A stretch of 64,000 bases of DNA from Gordonia gummivorans (GTDB lineage Bacteria > Actinomycetota > Actinomycetes > Mycobacteriales > Mycobacteriaceae), in assembly GCF_022513585.1 (NCBI RefSeq), contig NZ_JAKWBF010000004.1, positions 124,001 through 188,000 on the forward strand, given 5' to 3'. The notes beneath the pieces are model-generated. The model was not told the DNA's origin. It worked only from the letters and a program-made list of their open reading frames with translations, and searched no databases. This document shows, piece by piece, positions 43,143-53,299 of this stretch (position 1 is its first letter; every line of letters begins with the position of its first letter). The translations under genes and the position numbers were made by a program.

Positions 43143-44003
43143 TCAGATTCCGAATCCCGGAATCTGCGGGACCAGGCCCCAGAGTCCGAACGTGAAGATG
43201 ACGTCGAAGATGCCGATCGCGAGGATCGACGTGCGCAGCGCGCGGCCGGCGGCCTGGCCGACACCCTCGGGTCCGCCGGAGGCGAAATAGCCATAGCTGC
43301 AATGCACGAGCGCCACGATGGCGGCGAAGACGATCGCCTTGGTCGCCGAGTAGAGCAGGTCGGTGGGGGTGAGGGCGAGATGGAAGAAGTAGTCGTAGGT
43401 GCCCGAGGATTCGCCGTTGTACCAGACGACCACGAGGCGGGTGGCGATGTAGCTCGCCAGCAGGCCGACCATGTAGATCGGCAGGATGCAGACCATCGCG
43501 GCGATCATGCGGGTGGTCGCGAGGAACGGGATCGACCGGATGGCCATCGAGTCCAGCGCCGCGATCTCGTCGGAGATGCGCATCGCGCCGACTTGTGCGG
43601 TGAATCCGGTTCCGACCTTGGCGGCCAACGCAATTCCGACGACGACGGGCGCGAGTTCGCGGGTGTTGGCGATCGCCGCGAGCATGCCCGACAGCGAGGT
43701 CATCCCCACCAACTGGAGTCCGCGGTAGGTCTCGACACCCAGCATCATGGCCGCGGCGAGTGACATGGCCAACACGATGCCGAGGGTGCCGCCGCCGGAG
43801 AGCAGGGACTTGGAACCGAAGGTGACCTCGGCGATCTGGTTGAGCACGTGCTTGCGGTAGTGCACCAGGGTGAACGGGATCGCGATGATCGAGCGCCAGA
43901 TGAAGGTGACGAACTCGCCGAGCCGGACCAGACCGGACGTGAACTGTTGCAGCCGAGCCGAAGTGCGGCGCTGGACGCGCAAGGAGAAGTCTGCGGAAAC
44001 CAT
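43143..44003 (-). CDS. yrbEB: YrbE/MlaE-family permease B of the mce transporter
   Basis: 286 aa from ATG 44003, which overlaps the yrbEA stop (TGATG). MlaE-type integral membrane protein with about five or six helices. Conserved parts: GMTSLSGMLAAIANTRELAP VVVGIALAAKVGTGFTAQVG and the cytoplasmic EQ/IDA-like loop AMRISDEIAALDSMAIRSIP, which contacts the ATPase. The MceG ATPase is not encoded here, as usual in this group. Confidence 0.95.
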   Translation of the reverse strand: MVSADFSLRVQRRTSARLQQFTSGLVRLGEFVTFIWRSIIAIPFTLVHYRKHVLNQIAEVTFGSKSLLSGGGTLGIVLAMSLAAAMMLGVETYRGLQLVGMTSLSGMLAAIANTRELAPVVVGIALAAKVGTGFTAQVGAMRISDEIAALDSMAIRSIPFLATTRMIAAMVCILPIYMVGLLASYIATRLVVVWYNGESSGTYDYFFHLALTPTDLLYSATKAIVFAAIVALVHCSYGYFASGGPEGVGQAAGRALRTSILAIGIFDVIFTFGLWGLVPQIPGFGI

Positions 44004-44812
44004 CAGTACGCTCCCACCGCCGGGACGATCACCGTGTACAGCTGCGACAGGATCGTGTTGAAGATGAACACCAGCGCGAAGGCGATGACGACGGCCTCGT
44101 TGACCGCGTCGGCAACACCGCGTGGTCCGCCTCGGGCGTGTAATCCCTTGAAGGTGGCCACGATTGTGGATGTCAGCGCGAAGATGGTCGCCTTCACCAG
44201 CGCCATGACGAAGTCCGAGAAGCGTCCGTACTGGCTGAAGGTCGCCATGAAAGCGCCGGCGGGCAGGTGCTGGACGTAGATGTGGTAGAGGTAGCACGCC
44301 CCGACGCCGGTCACGGTGATCAGTGAGCACAGCACGAGCGAGACGATGATCGCGGCCAGGATGCGCGGCGCGACGAGACGCTCGATCACGTTGAGCCCCA
44401 TGACTTCCATCGCGTCGACCTCTTCGCGGATCTTGCGGGAGCCGAGGTCGGTGCAGATCGCGGAACCGGCGACACCGGCCATCATGAGCGCGCAGACGAG
44501 GGCCGAGGCCTGACCGACGATGACGAAGGCGACGACCGCACCGGAGTATCCGCCGGCCCCGATCCGGCCGGCGAGTTCACCGACCGAGACGGCGATGAAG
44601 ACACCGACGGGAATCATCAGCAGCAGCGACGGTCCGGTGCTGACCCGTCCGATGAAGACGGTCTGGTTCAGCGTCTCGGCGATCGACAGTCGACGTCGAA
44701 ATGTGGCGACGACGAGGGCCCCGATGGCCTGGAGTGCGAATCCAAGAGTGTGGCCGGCCTCGTTCGCGAGATCGCGGACCGGCCCCTTGGATGCGGGCAG
44801 CTCGAACGCCAA
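44003..44812 (-). CDS. yrbEA: YrbE/MlaE-family permease A of the mce transporter
   Basis: 269 aa, first gene of the mce run. Helices around 65-90, 95-125, 150-175, 200-220 and 240-265. The permease signature VIVGQASALVCALMMAGVAG SAICTDLGSRKIREEVDAME VMG contains the ATPase-contact loop. All following genes to 32806 are on the same strand with overlaps or short gaps, giving one operon of about 12 kb. Confidence 0.95.
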   Translation of the reverse strand: MAFELPASKGPVRDLANEAGHTLGFALQAIGALVVATFRRRLSIAETLNQTVFIGRVSTGPSLLLMIPVGVFIAVSVGELAGRIGAGGYSGAVVAFVIVGQASALVCALMMAGVAGSAICTDLGSRKIREEVDAMEVMGLNVIERLVAPRILAAIIVSLVLCSLITVTGVGACYLYHIYVQHLPAGAFMATFSQYGRFSDFVMALVKATIFALTSTIVATFKGLHARGGPRGVADAVNEAVVIAFALVFIFNTILSQLYTVIVPAVGAY

Positions 44813-44908
44813 TGTGACCCCCTGTCATCGTGCGCGCTCTTGAAGCGGCGAGACGGGTCGCACCTACTGCGTATGGTGTGACCCGCATCGCAACGGAAAG
44901 CTATCGTG

Positions 44909-44922
44909 TTTCATATATGAAA
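44909..44922. promoter_or_regulatory. Candidate operator of the mce operon
   Basis: TTTCATATATGAAA is a perfect 14 bp palindrome, AT-rich in a GC-rich genome, 97 bases upstream of yrbEA. It could bind the FadR-type regulator encoded at the far end of the operon; no other gene uses it. Confidence 0.5.
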
Positions 44923-45002
44923 TCAACTCCTGAGTTGGTCGGTCGACCAGAATTGGGGACTTTCGACCCATGAACTGGGTGAACACGACTGCGTCTGTCC
45001 GC

Positions 45003-45110
45003 AAAATCTAGGGGAAGTACTTCTTCCCCGGGGTTCGTAGTCGTCCGCGAGAACTTTCTGTGGGAGGACACCACGGGTAGGGGAAGAAGTTTCTTCGCCT
45101 ACTTTTGTGG
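45003..45110 (+). repeat. Multi-hairpin interspersed repeat, copy 2
   Basis: Same layout as 58839-58949: AAAATCTAGGGGAAG...CTTCCCC, a central GTCGTCC...GGAGGAC hairpin, then TAGGGGAAGAAG-TTTCTTC. By eye roughly three quarters of positions agree. It lies between the divergent mce operon and phzF-like gene. Confidence 0.75.
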
Positions 45111-45606
45111 GCGCATGCTCCTGGCGTCGCGTTCGGCGGAACGCGACGACCGACAAGCGGTGACTGAGATCGCGCCCGTCAGCCTCCGCTTCCGGGACAT
45201 ACCCGGACGACCACCCTCAGGGGCCCGATCTTGGCCACCGGCCCCGACCCACCTTCCCCCTTCACGATCGCCGACGCTGTCGGCGGGGGCGGGGGGGGGG
45301 CCGATCCGAAGAGTTTCGTGACCGCCCCGCTGGCCGTCGGGAATCTGTGCCTGGGAGGCCGGCCAAGCTCACAGTGCGCGTCGTCGGGCTGAGGGGTACA
45401 GCTTTCCGCACGGTGGTGGTCCCGGTTGAGTCCTCGTCGGCGCGTCGCATGCCCAGAGACCGCTTGTTGTGCCTGAAACCCGATGCGGACAGGCAGTTTA
45501 CGACCAGGCATACGGTTACTGGCGGGAAGTCGGGTTTCTGGCCGGTCGCCGGGTTGATTCGAAAATCGTTGGCGCGGACGAGTGCACATGACGCAGGATG
45601 CGACCC

Positions 45607-46437
45607 ATGAAGAGACGTTTCGCGCAGGTGGATGTGTTCTCGGCGGTCGGCACTCTCGGCAATCCGGTCGCCGTGGTGCTCGACGGGGATGGACTGACGC
45701 CCGACGAGATGGCGGCGTTCGCGCGGTGGACGAACCTGTCGGAGACGACGTTTGTGCTGCCTGCCACCGACCCGGCCGCCGACTACCGGCTGGTGATCTA
45801 CACACCGGGCGGTGAGTTGCCGTTCGCGGGTCACCCGACGCTGGGGTCGGCGTTCGCCTGGCTCGCGGCCGGTGGGTCTTCGCGTAGGGAACGGATCGTT
45901 CAGGAGTGCGGAATCGGCCTGGTCGAGATCCGGGAGGAGGCGGGGCGGTTGTCGTTTGCCGCGCCGCCGTTGACCCGGTCGGGCGCGGTCGATGCAACAA
46001 CGGTCGACGAGGTGTGTGCGGCTCTGGGCGTCGGGATCGACGAGGTGTCGGATGCGCAGTGGGTCGTCAACGGGCCGGAGTGGATGGTCCTGCGGCTGCC
46101 GTCGGCCCAACGCGTGCTGGACGTGACACCGGACATGGCCGCTCTCGGCGATCACCTCGTCGGGCTGGTCGGCGCCCATCCGGTGAACGGCGACGCGGCG
46201 ATCGAGGTGCGGGCATTCGGGCCCGGCGTCGGGGTGCCCGAGGATCCGGTGACCGGCAGCCTCAATGCCGGCATCGCGGTCTGGCTTCGCGCCACCGATG
46301 CCGTGCCGTCGCAGTACATCGCGACCCAGGGCGCCGCGCTGGGTCGCGCCGGCCGGGTGCACGTGGACGACGACGGCACCGACATCTGGATCGGTGGTGA
46401 CTGCATTCGGGTCATCGACGGAACGGTCGACATCTGA
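45607..46437 (+). CDS. PhzF-family isomerase/epimerase-like protein
   Basis: 276 aa from ATG 45607, with AGGA eight bases upstream; ATG 45598 is an alternative. The PhzF fold is shown by FAQVDVFSAVGTLGNPVAVV at the N-terminus, the catalytic Glu in WTNLSETTFVLPAT, YTPGGELPFAGHPTLGSAFA and GVPEDPVTGSLNAGIAVWL. PhzF enzymes isomerise dihydro-anthranilate; most genomic homologues act on unknown substrates, and no phenazine genes are nearby. It lies 21 bases upstream of tatD and may be co-transcribed with it. Confidence 0.9.
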   Translation: MKRRFAQVDVFSAVGTLGNPVAVVLDGDGLTPDEMAAFARWTNLSETTFVLPATDPAADYRLVIYTPGGELPFAGHPTLGSAFAWLAAGGSSRRERIVQECGIGLVEIREEAGRLSFAAPPLTRSGAVDATTVDEVCAALGVGIDEVSDAQWVVNGPEWMVLRLPSAQRVLDVTPDMAALGDHLVGLVGAHPVNGDAAIEVRAFGPGVGVPEDPVTGSLNAGIAVWLRATDAVPSQYIATQGAALGRAGRVHVDDDGTDIWIGGDCIRVIDGTVDI

Positions 46438-46458
46438 CTCTGTGACATCGTTGGGTTC

Positions 46459-47331
46459 ATGACCGAGGAGACGCTGAGCAACAAGGCGGCCAAGAAGCGG
46501 CGTCGTCGTGAGCCGCCGCCGGATCCTCCACCGCTGCCCGGGCTCGTCGACGCACACACCCACCTTGCGGCCTGTGGTGGCCGCGATGCGGAGACGGTCC
46601 ACGCGATCCTCGACCACGCCGCAGCGGTCGGGGTGGGCCAGGTCGTGACGGTGGCCGACGACATGGTCGATGCGCGCTGGGCGGTTGCGGCCGCCGAATG
46701 GGACGACCGCGCGTTCGCCGCCATCGCCCTGCACCCGATGCACGCGGGTGATCTGACCGACGAGACCGCTGCGGAACTGGAAGAGATGGCGCGGCATCCG
46801 CGAGTGGTGGCGATCGGCGAGACAGGGCTCGACTACTACTGGCCGGCGCGATCGGAGGACTGTGCCGATCCGGCGATTCAACACGAGGCGTTCCGATGGC
46901 ACATCGACCTCGCCAAACGCGTCGGCAAACCCCTGATGATCCACAATCGGGAGGCCGATCGTGACCTGCTCGACGTCCTCGCGGACGTCGGCGCGCCGGA
47001 GACCGTGATCATGCACTGCTTCTCCGGTGACCGAAATGTTGCATCCGAATGCATAGATCGCGGGTACTTGCTGAGCTTTGCCGGAACTGTGAGCTTCGCC
47101 AATGCCGGAGAACTCCGAGCCGCAGCCGAGATCGTGCCCGACGATCAAGTACTGGTCGAGACCGACGCGCCGTTTCTGACCCCGGATCCCTATCGTGGCC
47201 AGCCCAATCAGTCCTATTGCCTGCCGTACACCGCCCGCGCGCTGGCGCAGGTCCGGGGCGTCGACGACGCCGAGATGGCGCGGGTGCTGGGCGACAACGC
47301 CAAAAGAATTTACCGACTGCCTTTGCAGTAA
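46459..47331 (+). CDS. tatD: TatD-family metal-dependent DNase
   Basis: 290 aa. After a basic, Pro-rich N-terminus (residues 5-26) the TIM-barrel begins with the metal-binding GLVDAHTHLAACG (H33, H35). Other ligands are in GETGLDYYWP (Glu), PLMIHNREAD (His), VIMHCFSGD (His) and LVETDAPFLTPDP (Asp). TatD proteins are 3'-5' exonucleases in DNA repair. The neighbourhood tatD-rpfB-rsmA is conserved with Rv1008-Rv1010. Confidence 0.94.
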   Translation: MTEETLSNKAAKKRRRREPPPDPPPLPGLVDAHTHLAACGGRDAETVHAILDHAAAVGVGQVVTVADDMVDARWAVAAAEWDDRAFAAIALHPMHAGDLTDETAAELEEMARHPRVVAIGETGLDYYWPARSEDCADPAIQHEAFRWHIDLAKRVGKPLMIHNREADRDLLDVLADVGAPETVIMHCFSGDRNVASECIDRGYLLSFAGTVSFANAGELRAAAEIVPDDQVLVETDAPFLTPDPYRGQPNQSYCLPYTARALAQVRGVDDAEMARVLGDNAKRIYRLPLQ

Positions 47332-47351
47332 TCAGGCCGGTTCGTTATCGT
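47323..47351 (+). promoter_or_regulatory. Probable rpfB promoter
   Basis: TTGCAG (47323-47328) and TATCGT (47346-47351) are separated by exactly 17 bases, a sigma-A-like arrangement, starting inside the last codons of tatD. Confidence 0.45.
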
Positions 47352-47357
47352 ACTGTG

Positions 47358-49470
<2,113 letters not shown>

Positions 49471-49473
<3 letters not shown>

Positions 49474-49519
49474 GGCGTGTCTCCCAATCCCTCGCAGTGG
49501 GATTGGGAGGCACGCCCTA
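49471..49519 (+). terminator. Strong hairpin after rsmA
   Basis: About 21-base arms (TAGGGCGTGTCTCCCAATCC and its complement, one mismatch) enclose a seven-base loop TCGCAGT. The left arm includes the rsmA stop codon. No U tract, but stability points to termination, separating rsmA from the GNAT and ispE genes. Confidence 0.75.
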
Positions 49520-49589
49520 ATTCGCTCGCTTTGTCCGGTTCCGGCTCGTACCCTGTTGCAACACAAGCCGATACCGAAGGGAGAGCGCG

Positions 49590-50177
49590 ATGACAGTAGA
49601 CACGCACGTGAAGACCCTACGCACAGGACGACTCGTCATGCGCCTTCCCGAAGAGCGCGACATCGAGCCGATCTTTCAGGCGTGTCAGGACCCGCTCATC
49701 CAGCGATTCACGCTGGTGCCGGTTCCGTATCGACGCTCGGACGCCGAATGGTTCGTTCGGGTGAACGCGCCGAACCCCGCCTCGGTGACCTGGTCGATCG
49801 AGGCCGCCGACGGGCATCTCGCCGGGACGATCGGGGTGTCGTTGAAGGGCGACGGGTCGGGTTCGGTCGGGTACTGGTGCGCGCCCGCCGATCGAGGCAA
49901 CGGCTATCTGGGTGAAGCGCTGCATGCCGTCGTAGAGCACGCGTTCGACGACGAGGACGGGCTCGGGCTGCGGCGGGTGACGTGGCGAGCTCTGTGCGAC
50001 AATGTCGTGTCGGCCCGCATGGCTGCGGCGGCCGGGTTCCGCTACACAGGGGTACGCACCGACAACCTGCGTGATGGCGACGAACGGATGCACACCGCCG
50101 AGCTCTGGGCAGCCGATGATCGGTCGCCGCAGATCTGGCCCGCGGACGTGGGCGGAATCTCGAAGTCGGGTGCCTGA
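49590..50177 (+). CDS. GNAT acetyltransferase (RimJ/RimL-like)
   Basis: 195 aa. RimJ-like start (LRTGRLVMRLPEERDIEPIF) and the acetyl-CoA loop in YWCAPADRGNGYLGEALHAV (R/Q-x-x-G-x-A type), followed by VSARMAAAAGFRYTGVRTDN. Start ATG 49590 with AAGGGAG upstream. It lies between rsmA and ispE, which are adjacent in M. tuberculosis, so it is an insertion. Acceptor unknown. Confidence 0.88.
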   Translation: MTVDTHVKTLRTGRLVMRLPEERDIEPIFQACQDPLIQRFTLVPVPYRRSDAEWFVRVNAPNPASVTWSIEAADGHLAGTIGVSLKGDGSGSVGYWCAPADRGNGYLGEALHAVVEHAFDDEDGLGLRRVTWRALCDNVVSARMAAAAGFRYTGVRTDNLRDGDERMHTAELWAADDRSPQIWPADVGGISKSGA

Positions 50178-50211
50178 CGTCGCCGGGCAGCCTCGGTTAG
50201 GCTGATTTCTT

Positions 50212-51165
50212 GTGCCTCGCTCGTCCCTGTCGGTGGTGTCCGACTCCGTCACGGCGCGGGCTCCGTCGAAGGTCAATCTGCACCTGGGCGTGGGTCCGCG
50301 CCGGGCAGACGGCTACCACGACCTCGTCACGGTCTTCCAGGCCCTGTCGCTGCACGACGACGTGCGGGTAGCGCCGTCCACCGGCCTGCAGGTGACGGTG
50401 CGCGGCGAGGGTGCGTCGTCGGTGCCCGCCGACGACTCCAACCTGGCCGCACGAGCAGTGATCGCGCTCGCGCAGTGGGCCGGACGCGAACCCCGCGTCG
50501 ACATCGACATCGACAAATCGATCCCGGTGGCCGGCGGCATGGCCGGTGGTAGCGCCGACGCGGCGGCAGCCCTCGTGGCCGCCGCCACGATGTGGAAACT
50601 CGACATCGACCGGGCGGAGCTGTCGGAGATCGCGGCGACGCTGGGCAGCGACGTGCCCTTCGCTCTCCATGGCACCACCGCGCTGGGGACCGGCCGGGGT
50701 GAGCAACTCATGTCGGTGCTGTCGCGTGGTGAGTTCCACTGGGTGCTGGCGTTGGCCCGAGAAGGGTTGTCGACGCCGCAGGTGTACGGCGAACTGGATC
50801 GGTTGCGCGACAGCCGATCTGACGGTTCCGAAGACGATGAGGATTTGCTGCGTTCGCCCGACGAATTGATGGTGGCGTTGGCTGCCGGCGACCCGGAAGC
50901 CGTCGCCCCGCTACTGCACAACGATCTGCAGCCGGCGGCCCTGAGTTTGCAGCCCACGCTGCGTCGAACGCTGCGCGCCGGGGTGGACGCGGGTGCGCTG
51001 AATGGCATCGTGTCGGGCTCCGGACCGACCTGTGCGTTCCTGTGCGCGGACGAGGATGCCGCGGTCAACGTCGCGGCGGAACTCTCCGGGGCCGGGGTCG
51101 CGCGTTCGGTGCGCACCGCGTCGGGACCGGCGGTCGGTGCGCGGGTGGTCAGTCCGGGCGTGTGA
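50212..51165 (+). CDS. ispE: 4-diphosphocytidyl-2-C-methyl-D-erythritol kinase
   Basis: 317 aa from GTG 50212. GHMP kinase of the MEP isoprenoid pathway, phosphorylating CDP-ME at C2. Motifs: [37 protein letters not shown], the ATP loop [37 protein letters not shown] and the C-terminal [14 protein letters not shown] -10-like TAGGCT lies 9 bases before the start codon. Synteny with Rv1011. Confidence 0.95.
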   Translation: MPRSSLSVVSDSVTARAPSKVNLHLGVGPRRADGYHDLVTVFQALSLHDDVRVAPSTGLQVTVRGEGASSVPADDSNLAARAVIALAQWAGREPRVDIDIDKSIPVAGGMAGGSADAAAALVAAATMWKLDIDRAELSEIAATLGSDVPFALHGTTALGTGRGEQLMSVLSRGEFHWVLALAREGLSTPQVYGELDRLRDSRSDGSEDDEDLLRSPDELMVALAAGDPEAVAPLLHNDLQPAALSLQPTLRRTLRAGVDAGALNGIVSGSGPTCAFLCADEDAAVNVAAELSGAGVARSVRTASGPAVGARVVSPGV

Positions 51166-51200
51166 TTCCCTGCCTCTCCCTGAGGCGCCCCCTCCGCTCC

Positions 51201-51294
51201 CTGAGGTGCGAGCGAAGCGAGCCTCGAAGGGCCTGGTGAGACGACCAATGTCCTCTCGCCAGGGGGCTTCGAGGCTCGCAGGCTCGCACCTCAG
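51201..51294. repeat. Long intergenic palindrome, copy 3, between convergent genes
   Basis: CTGAGGTGCGAGCGAAGCGA at 51201 is identical to the first 20 bases of the copy at 9974; the complement ends GCTCGCACCTCAG at 51294. It lies between the ispE stop (51165) and the GH25 stop (51351) on opposite strands. Confidence 0.88.
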
Positions 51295-51350
51295 CCATCG
51301 GTGGGGGCTGCTCGCACCTAGCTGGCGGGGGTGCGGTGACGCTCGGTGGA

Positions 51351-52091
51351 TCAACTGCCGAAGACGTTGATGGCGTTTCCGTAGGCGCGCAGCGACGCGA
51401 TCGAACCGTTGTAGCGGTTCAGGTCGACGCGGGTGGGGACGCCGGGCAGGCGACCCGACGAGGTGTACTGCCAGAACCGCCAGGTGCGCCAGCCGCCGCG
51501 CGGCATCTGTGGGGCACTGCGGCCGTTGTACGACGCGATCCAGAGTGGGTGGTCGGCGAACTCGCGGGTCCCGCCCATCGCGGTGTTCCAGAAGTTCGGG
51601 TAGGTGTACAGGATCGTCTTGCGTCCGGTGAGCGGCTCGAGCGTCGCGAAGAACTCCCGCGCCCACGCGGCGAGAGCCCGCGGCCCGAGGCCGCCGCTGT
51701 GCTCGAAGTCGAGTACCGGCGGAAGGTCGAGAATGCCGTTCTGGCCGAGCACGATCGTCGCGTAGAAGATGGCTTGCGGTGCAGCGGGCCGACTGGGGTC
51801 GGCGTAGTGGTAGGTCCCGCGAATCAGTCCGGCGGCGCGCATGGCGAGACTGTCGGTGATGAAATACGGGTTCACATACCAGGTCGACTCGGTGGCCTTC
51901 ACCATCGCGATCTGTTGCCCGGCCGCGCGAACCGCGAACCAGTTGATCGACGCACCGCCCGGATGCTGATGGCTCGACACGTCGGGACCGATGGTCTGCG
52001 GAGCCGCGTCCGCGCCCGGGACCTGCGACAACCCGCCCACGACGAGGGCAGCGGTGAGTGTGACGGCGACCACGATTCGTCGGACAACCAC
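51351..52091 (-). CDS. Secreted GH25 lysozyme-like hydrolase
   Basis: 246 aa. Signal peptide about 1-30 (IVVAVTLTAALVVGGLSQVP GADA). GH25 features: GPDVSSHQ (D37), KATEST, the catalytic pair in PPVLDFEH (D128, E130), LYTYPNFW, LWIASYNG and the final FWQYTSSG...DLNRYNG. GH25 enzymes cut the N-acetylmuramic acid-GlcNAc bond in cell wall. It is divergent from a secreted lipase gene with only 42 bases between, so both share a promoter region. Confidence 0.9.
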   Translation of the reverse strand: MVVRRIVVAVTLTAALVVGGLSQVPGADAAPQTIGPDVSSHQHPGGASINWFAVRAAGQQIAMVKATESTWYVNPYFITDSLAMRAAGLIRGTYHYADPSRPAAPQAIFYATIVLGQNGILDLPPVLDFEHSGGLGPRALAAWAREFFATLEPLTGRKTILYTYPNFWNTAMGGTREFADHPLWIASYNGRSAPQMPRGGWRTWRFWQYTSSGRLPGVPTRVDLNRYNGSIASLRAYGNAINVFGS

Positions 52092-52133
52092 AGGTCAACG
52101 CTAGGTGATGCGGTGGACTATTACAGTTGTTTC

Positions 52134-53282
52134 GTGCGACCGACACTCATCCGGCCCGTGGTGGCAGCGATCGTGGTGCTGCTCGCCGCCGCCTGGGGGG
52201 TCGCCGTCGTGCCGCCGCAGGCGTCGGCCGCGGCACCCATCCCCGGCTTTGTCTTCTCGGCACGGCCCCTCGCTGCCGACCAGTTGCCCTCGGGTGCGGC
52301 GCAGGGCACCGACCTCGTCTACGCGACTCTCGATCAGAACGGCCGCCCTGCCATGGCGAGCGGGGTCTTCTGGACGCCGCGCGGCACCCCGCCTGCCGGT
52401 GGATGGCCGGTGGTGTCGTGGGCGCACGGAACCACCGGCATCGCCGATGACTGCGCACCGAGTCGAACTCGGCACGGCGACGGTCTCGAAGCTCCCGTCC
52501 GAAAGGCGCTCGACGCCGGATACGCCGTCACCGCCACCGACTACGCCGGGATGGGATCGGCGGGGGAGACCGAGTACCTCGGTGGCCGGGCGGCCGCGCA
52601 CGCGATCGTCGACATCATCCATGCCGCACGGTCGATCGATTCCTCACTGTCGACGCGGTGGGTGTCGACCGGGCATTCGCAGGGTGGGCATGCCGCGCTG
52701 TTCGCGGCCCGGTTCGCCGGCGAGTACGCGCCGGATCTGTCGCTGCGCGCGGCCGTTGCCATCGCCCCGGTGTCGTCGATCGAGAACTACTTCGGCCTCT
52801 TTGGCCCGCGCACACCGGGATTGGGCCGATTCAACGGATTCAGCGGACTGTTCCTCTACATCTTGGCCGGCCTCGACCACGCCCGCCGCGACCTCGGCAT
52901 CGCCGACCACCTCACCGACAACGGCCGCCGCTACCTCGACGCCGCCCGCGAACAGTGCTACGGCGACCTGAACGAGTCGCTGCGGTCGACCTCACCGGGA
53001 TCGTTGGTGGCCAAGCCTTTTGACGACAGCGCGTTCCGCGACGCCCTGCGTGACTACGCGGCGGTACCGACCGGTGGCTACTCCGTGCCGGTGCGCATCG
53101 AACACGGCTTCCTCGACCCCGTTCTGCCGTACTTCCTGAGCCGCGATCTCCGCAAGGAAATGCGCGACGACGGCACCGACGTCACGCTGAAGACCTACCT
53201 GCGAGCCGACCACACGACCGTCGTCGACGAGTCACTCGACGACACGATGCGGGCCATCAAGGACGGGTTCGCGCGGGACTGA
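52134..53282 (+). CDS. Secreted lipase (secretory lipase family)
   Basis: 382 aa from GTG 52134. Signal peptide about 1-33 (VAAIVVLLAAAWGVAVVPPQ ASAAA). Alpha/beta hydrolase with the secretory lipase motif WPVVSWAHGTTGIADDCAPS, nucleophile elbow GHSQGG (S182), a likely Asp in HGFLDPVLPYFL and His in ADHTTV. Acts on triacylglycerols or other esters outside the membrane. A -10-like TATTAC lies about 12 bases before the start codon, giving a very short leader. Confidence 0.88.
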   Translation: MRPTLIRPVVAAIVVLLAAAWGVAVVPPQASAAAPIPGFVFSARPLAADQLPSGAAQGTDLVYATLDQNGRPAMASGVFWTPRGTPPAGGWPVVSWAHGTTGIADDCAPSRTRHGDGLEAPVRKALDAGYAVTATDYAGMGSAGETEYLGGRAAAHAIVDIIHAARSIDSSLSTRWVSTGHSQGGHAALFAARFAGEYAPDLSLRAAVAIAPVSSIENYFGLFGPRTPGLGRFNGFSGLFLYILAGLDHARRDLGIADHLTDNGRRYLDAAREQCYGDLNESLRSTSPGSLVAKPFDDSAFRDALRDYAAVPTGGYSVPVRIEHGFLDPVLPYFLSRDLRKEMRDDGTDVTLKTYLRADHTTVVDESLDDTMRAIKDGFARD

Positions 53283-53299
53283 TCAGCCGATCAGCCCCG

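Larger units (their letters stand above)
44813..45606. other. Intergenic region upstream of the mce operon and the phzF-like gene
   Basis: Nearly 800 bases with no convincing gene. It holds the mce leader (44813-44908), a 14 bp palindrome (44909-44922), a multi-hairpin repeat (45003-45110), an inverted repeat GCCGAC-GCT-GTCGGC (45270-45284), and a run of ten G (45291-45300). Short frames on both strands have no ribosome-binding site and non-protein-like composition. Confidence 0.7.

Noticed and set aside
45347-45610. 87-codon plus-strand frame before the phzF-like gene
   Set aside because: No ribosome-binding site, overlaps the better supported start of the next gene, and no recognisable sequence.
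45262-47148. 628-codon open frame on the minus strand
   Set aside because: Antisense to the phzF-like and tatD genes, which both carry full catalytic motifs; the antisense translation is His/Arg-rich without family features.
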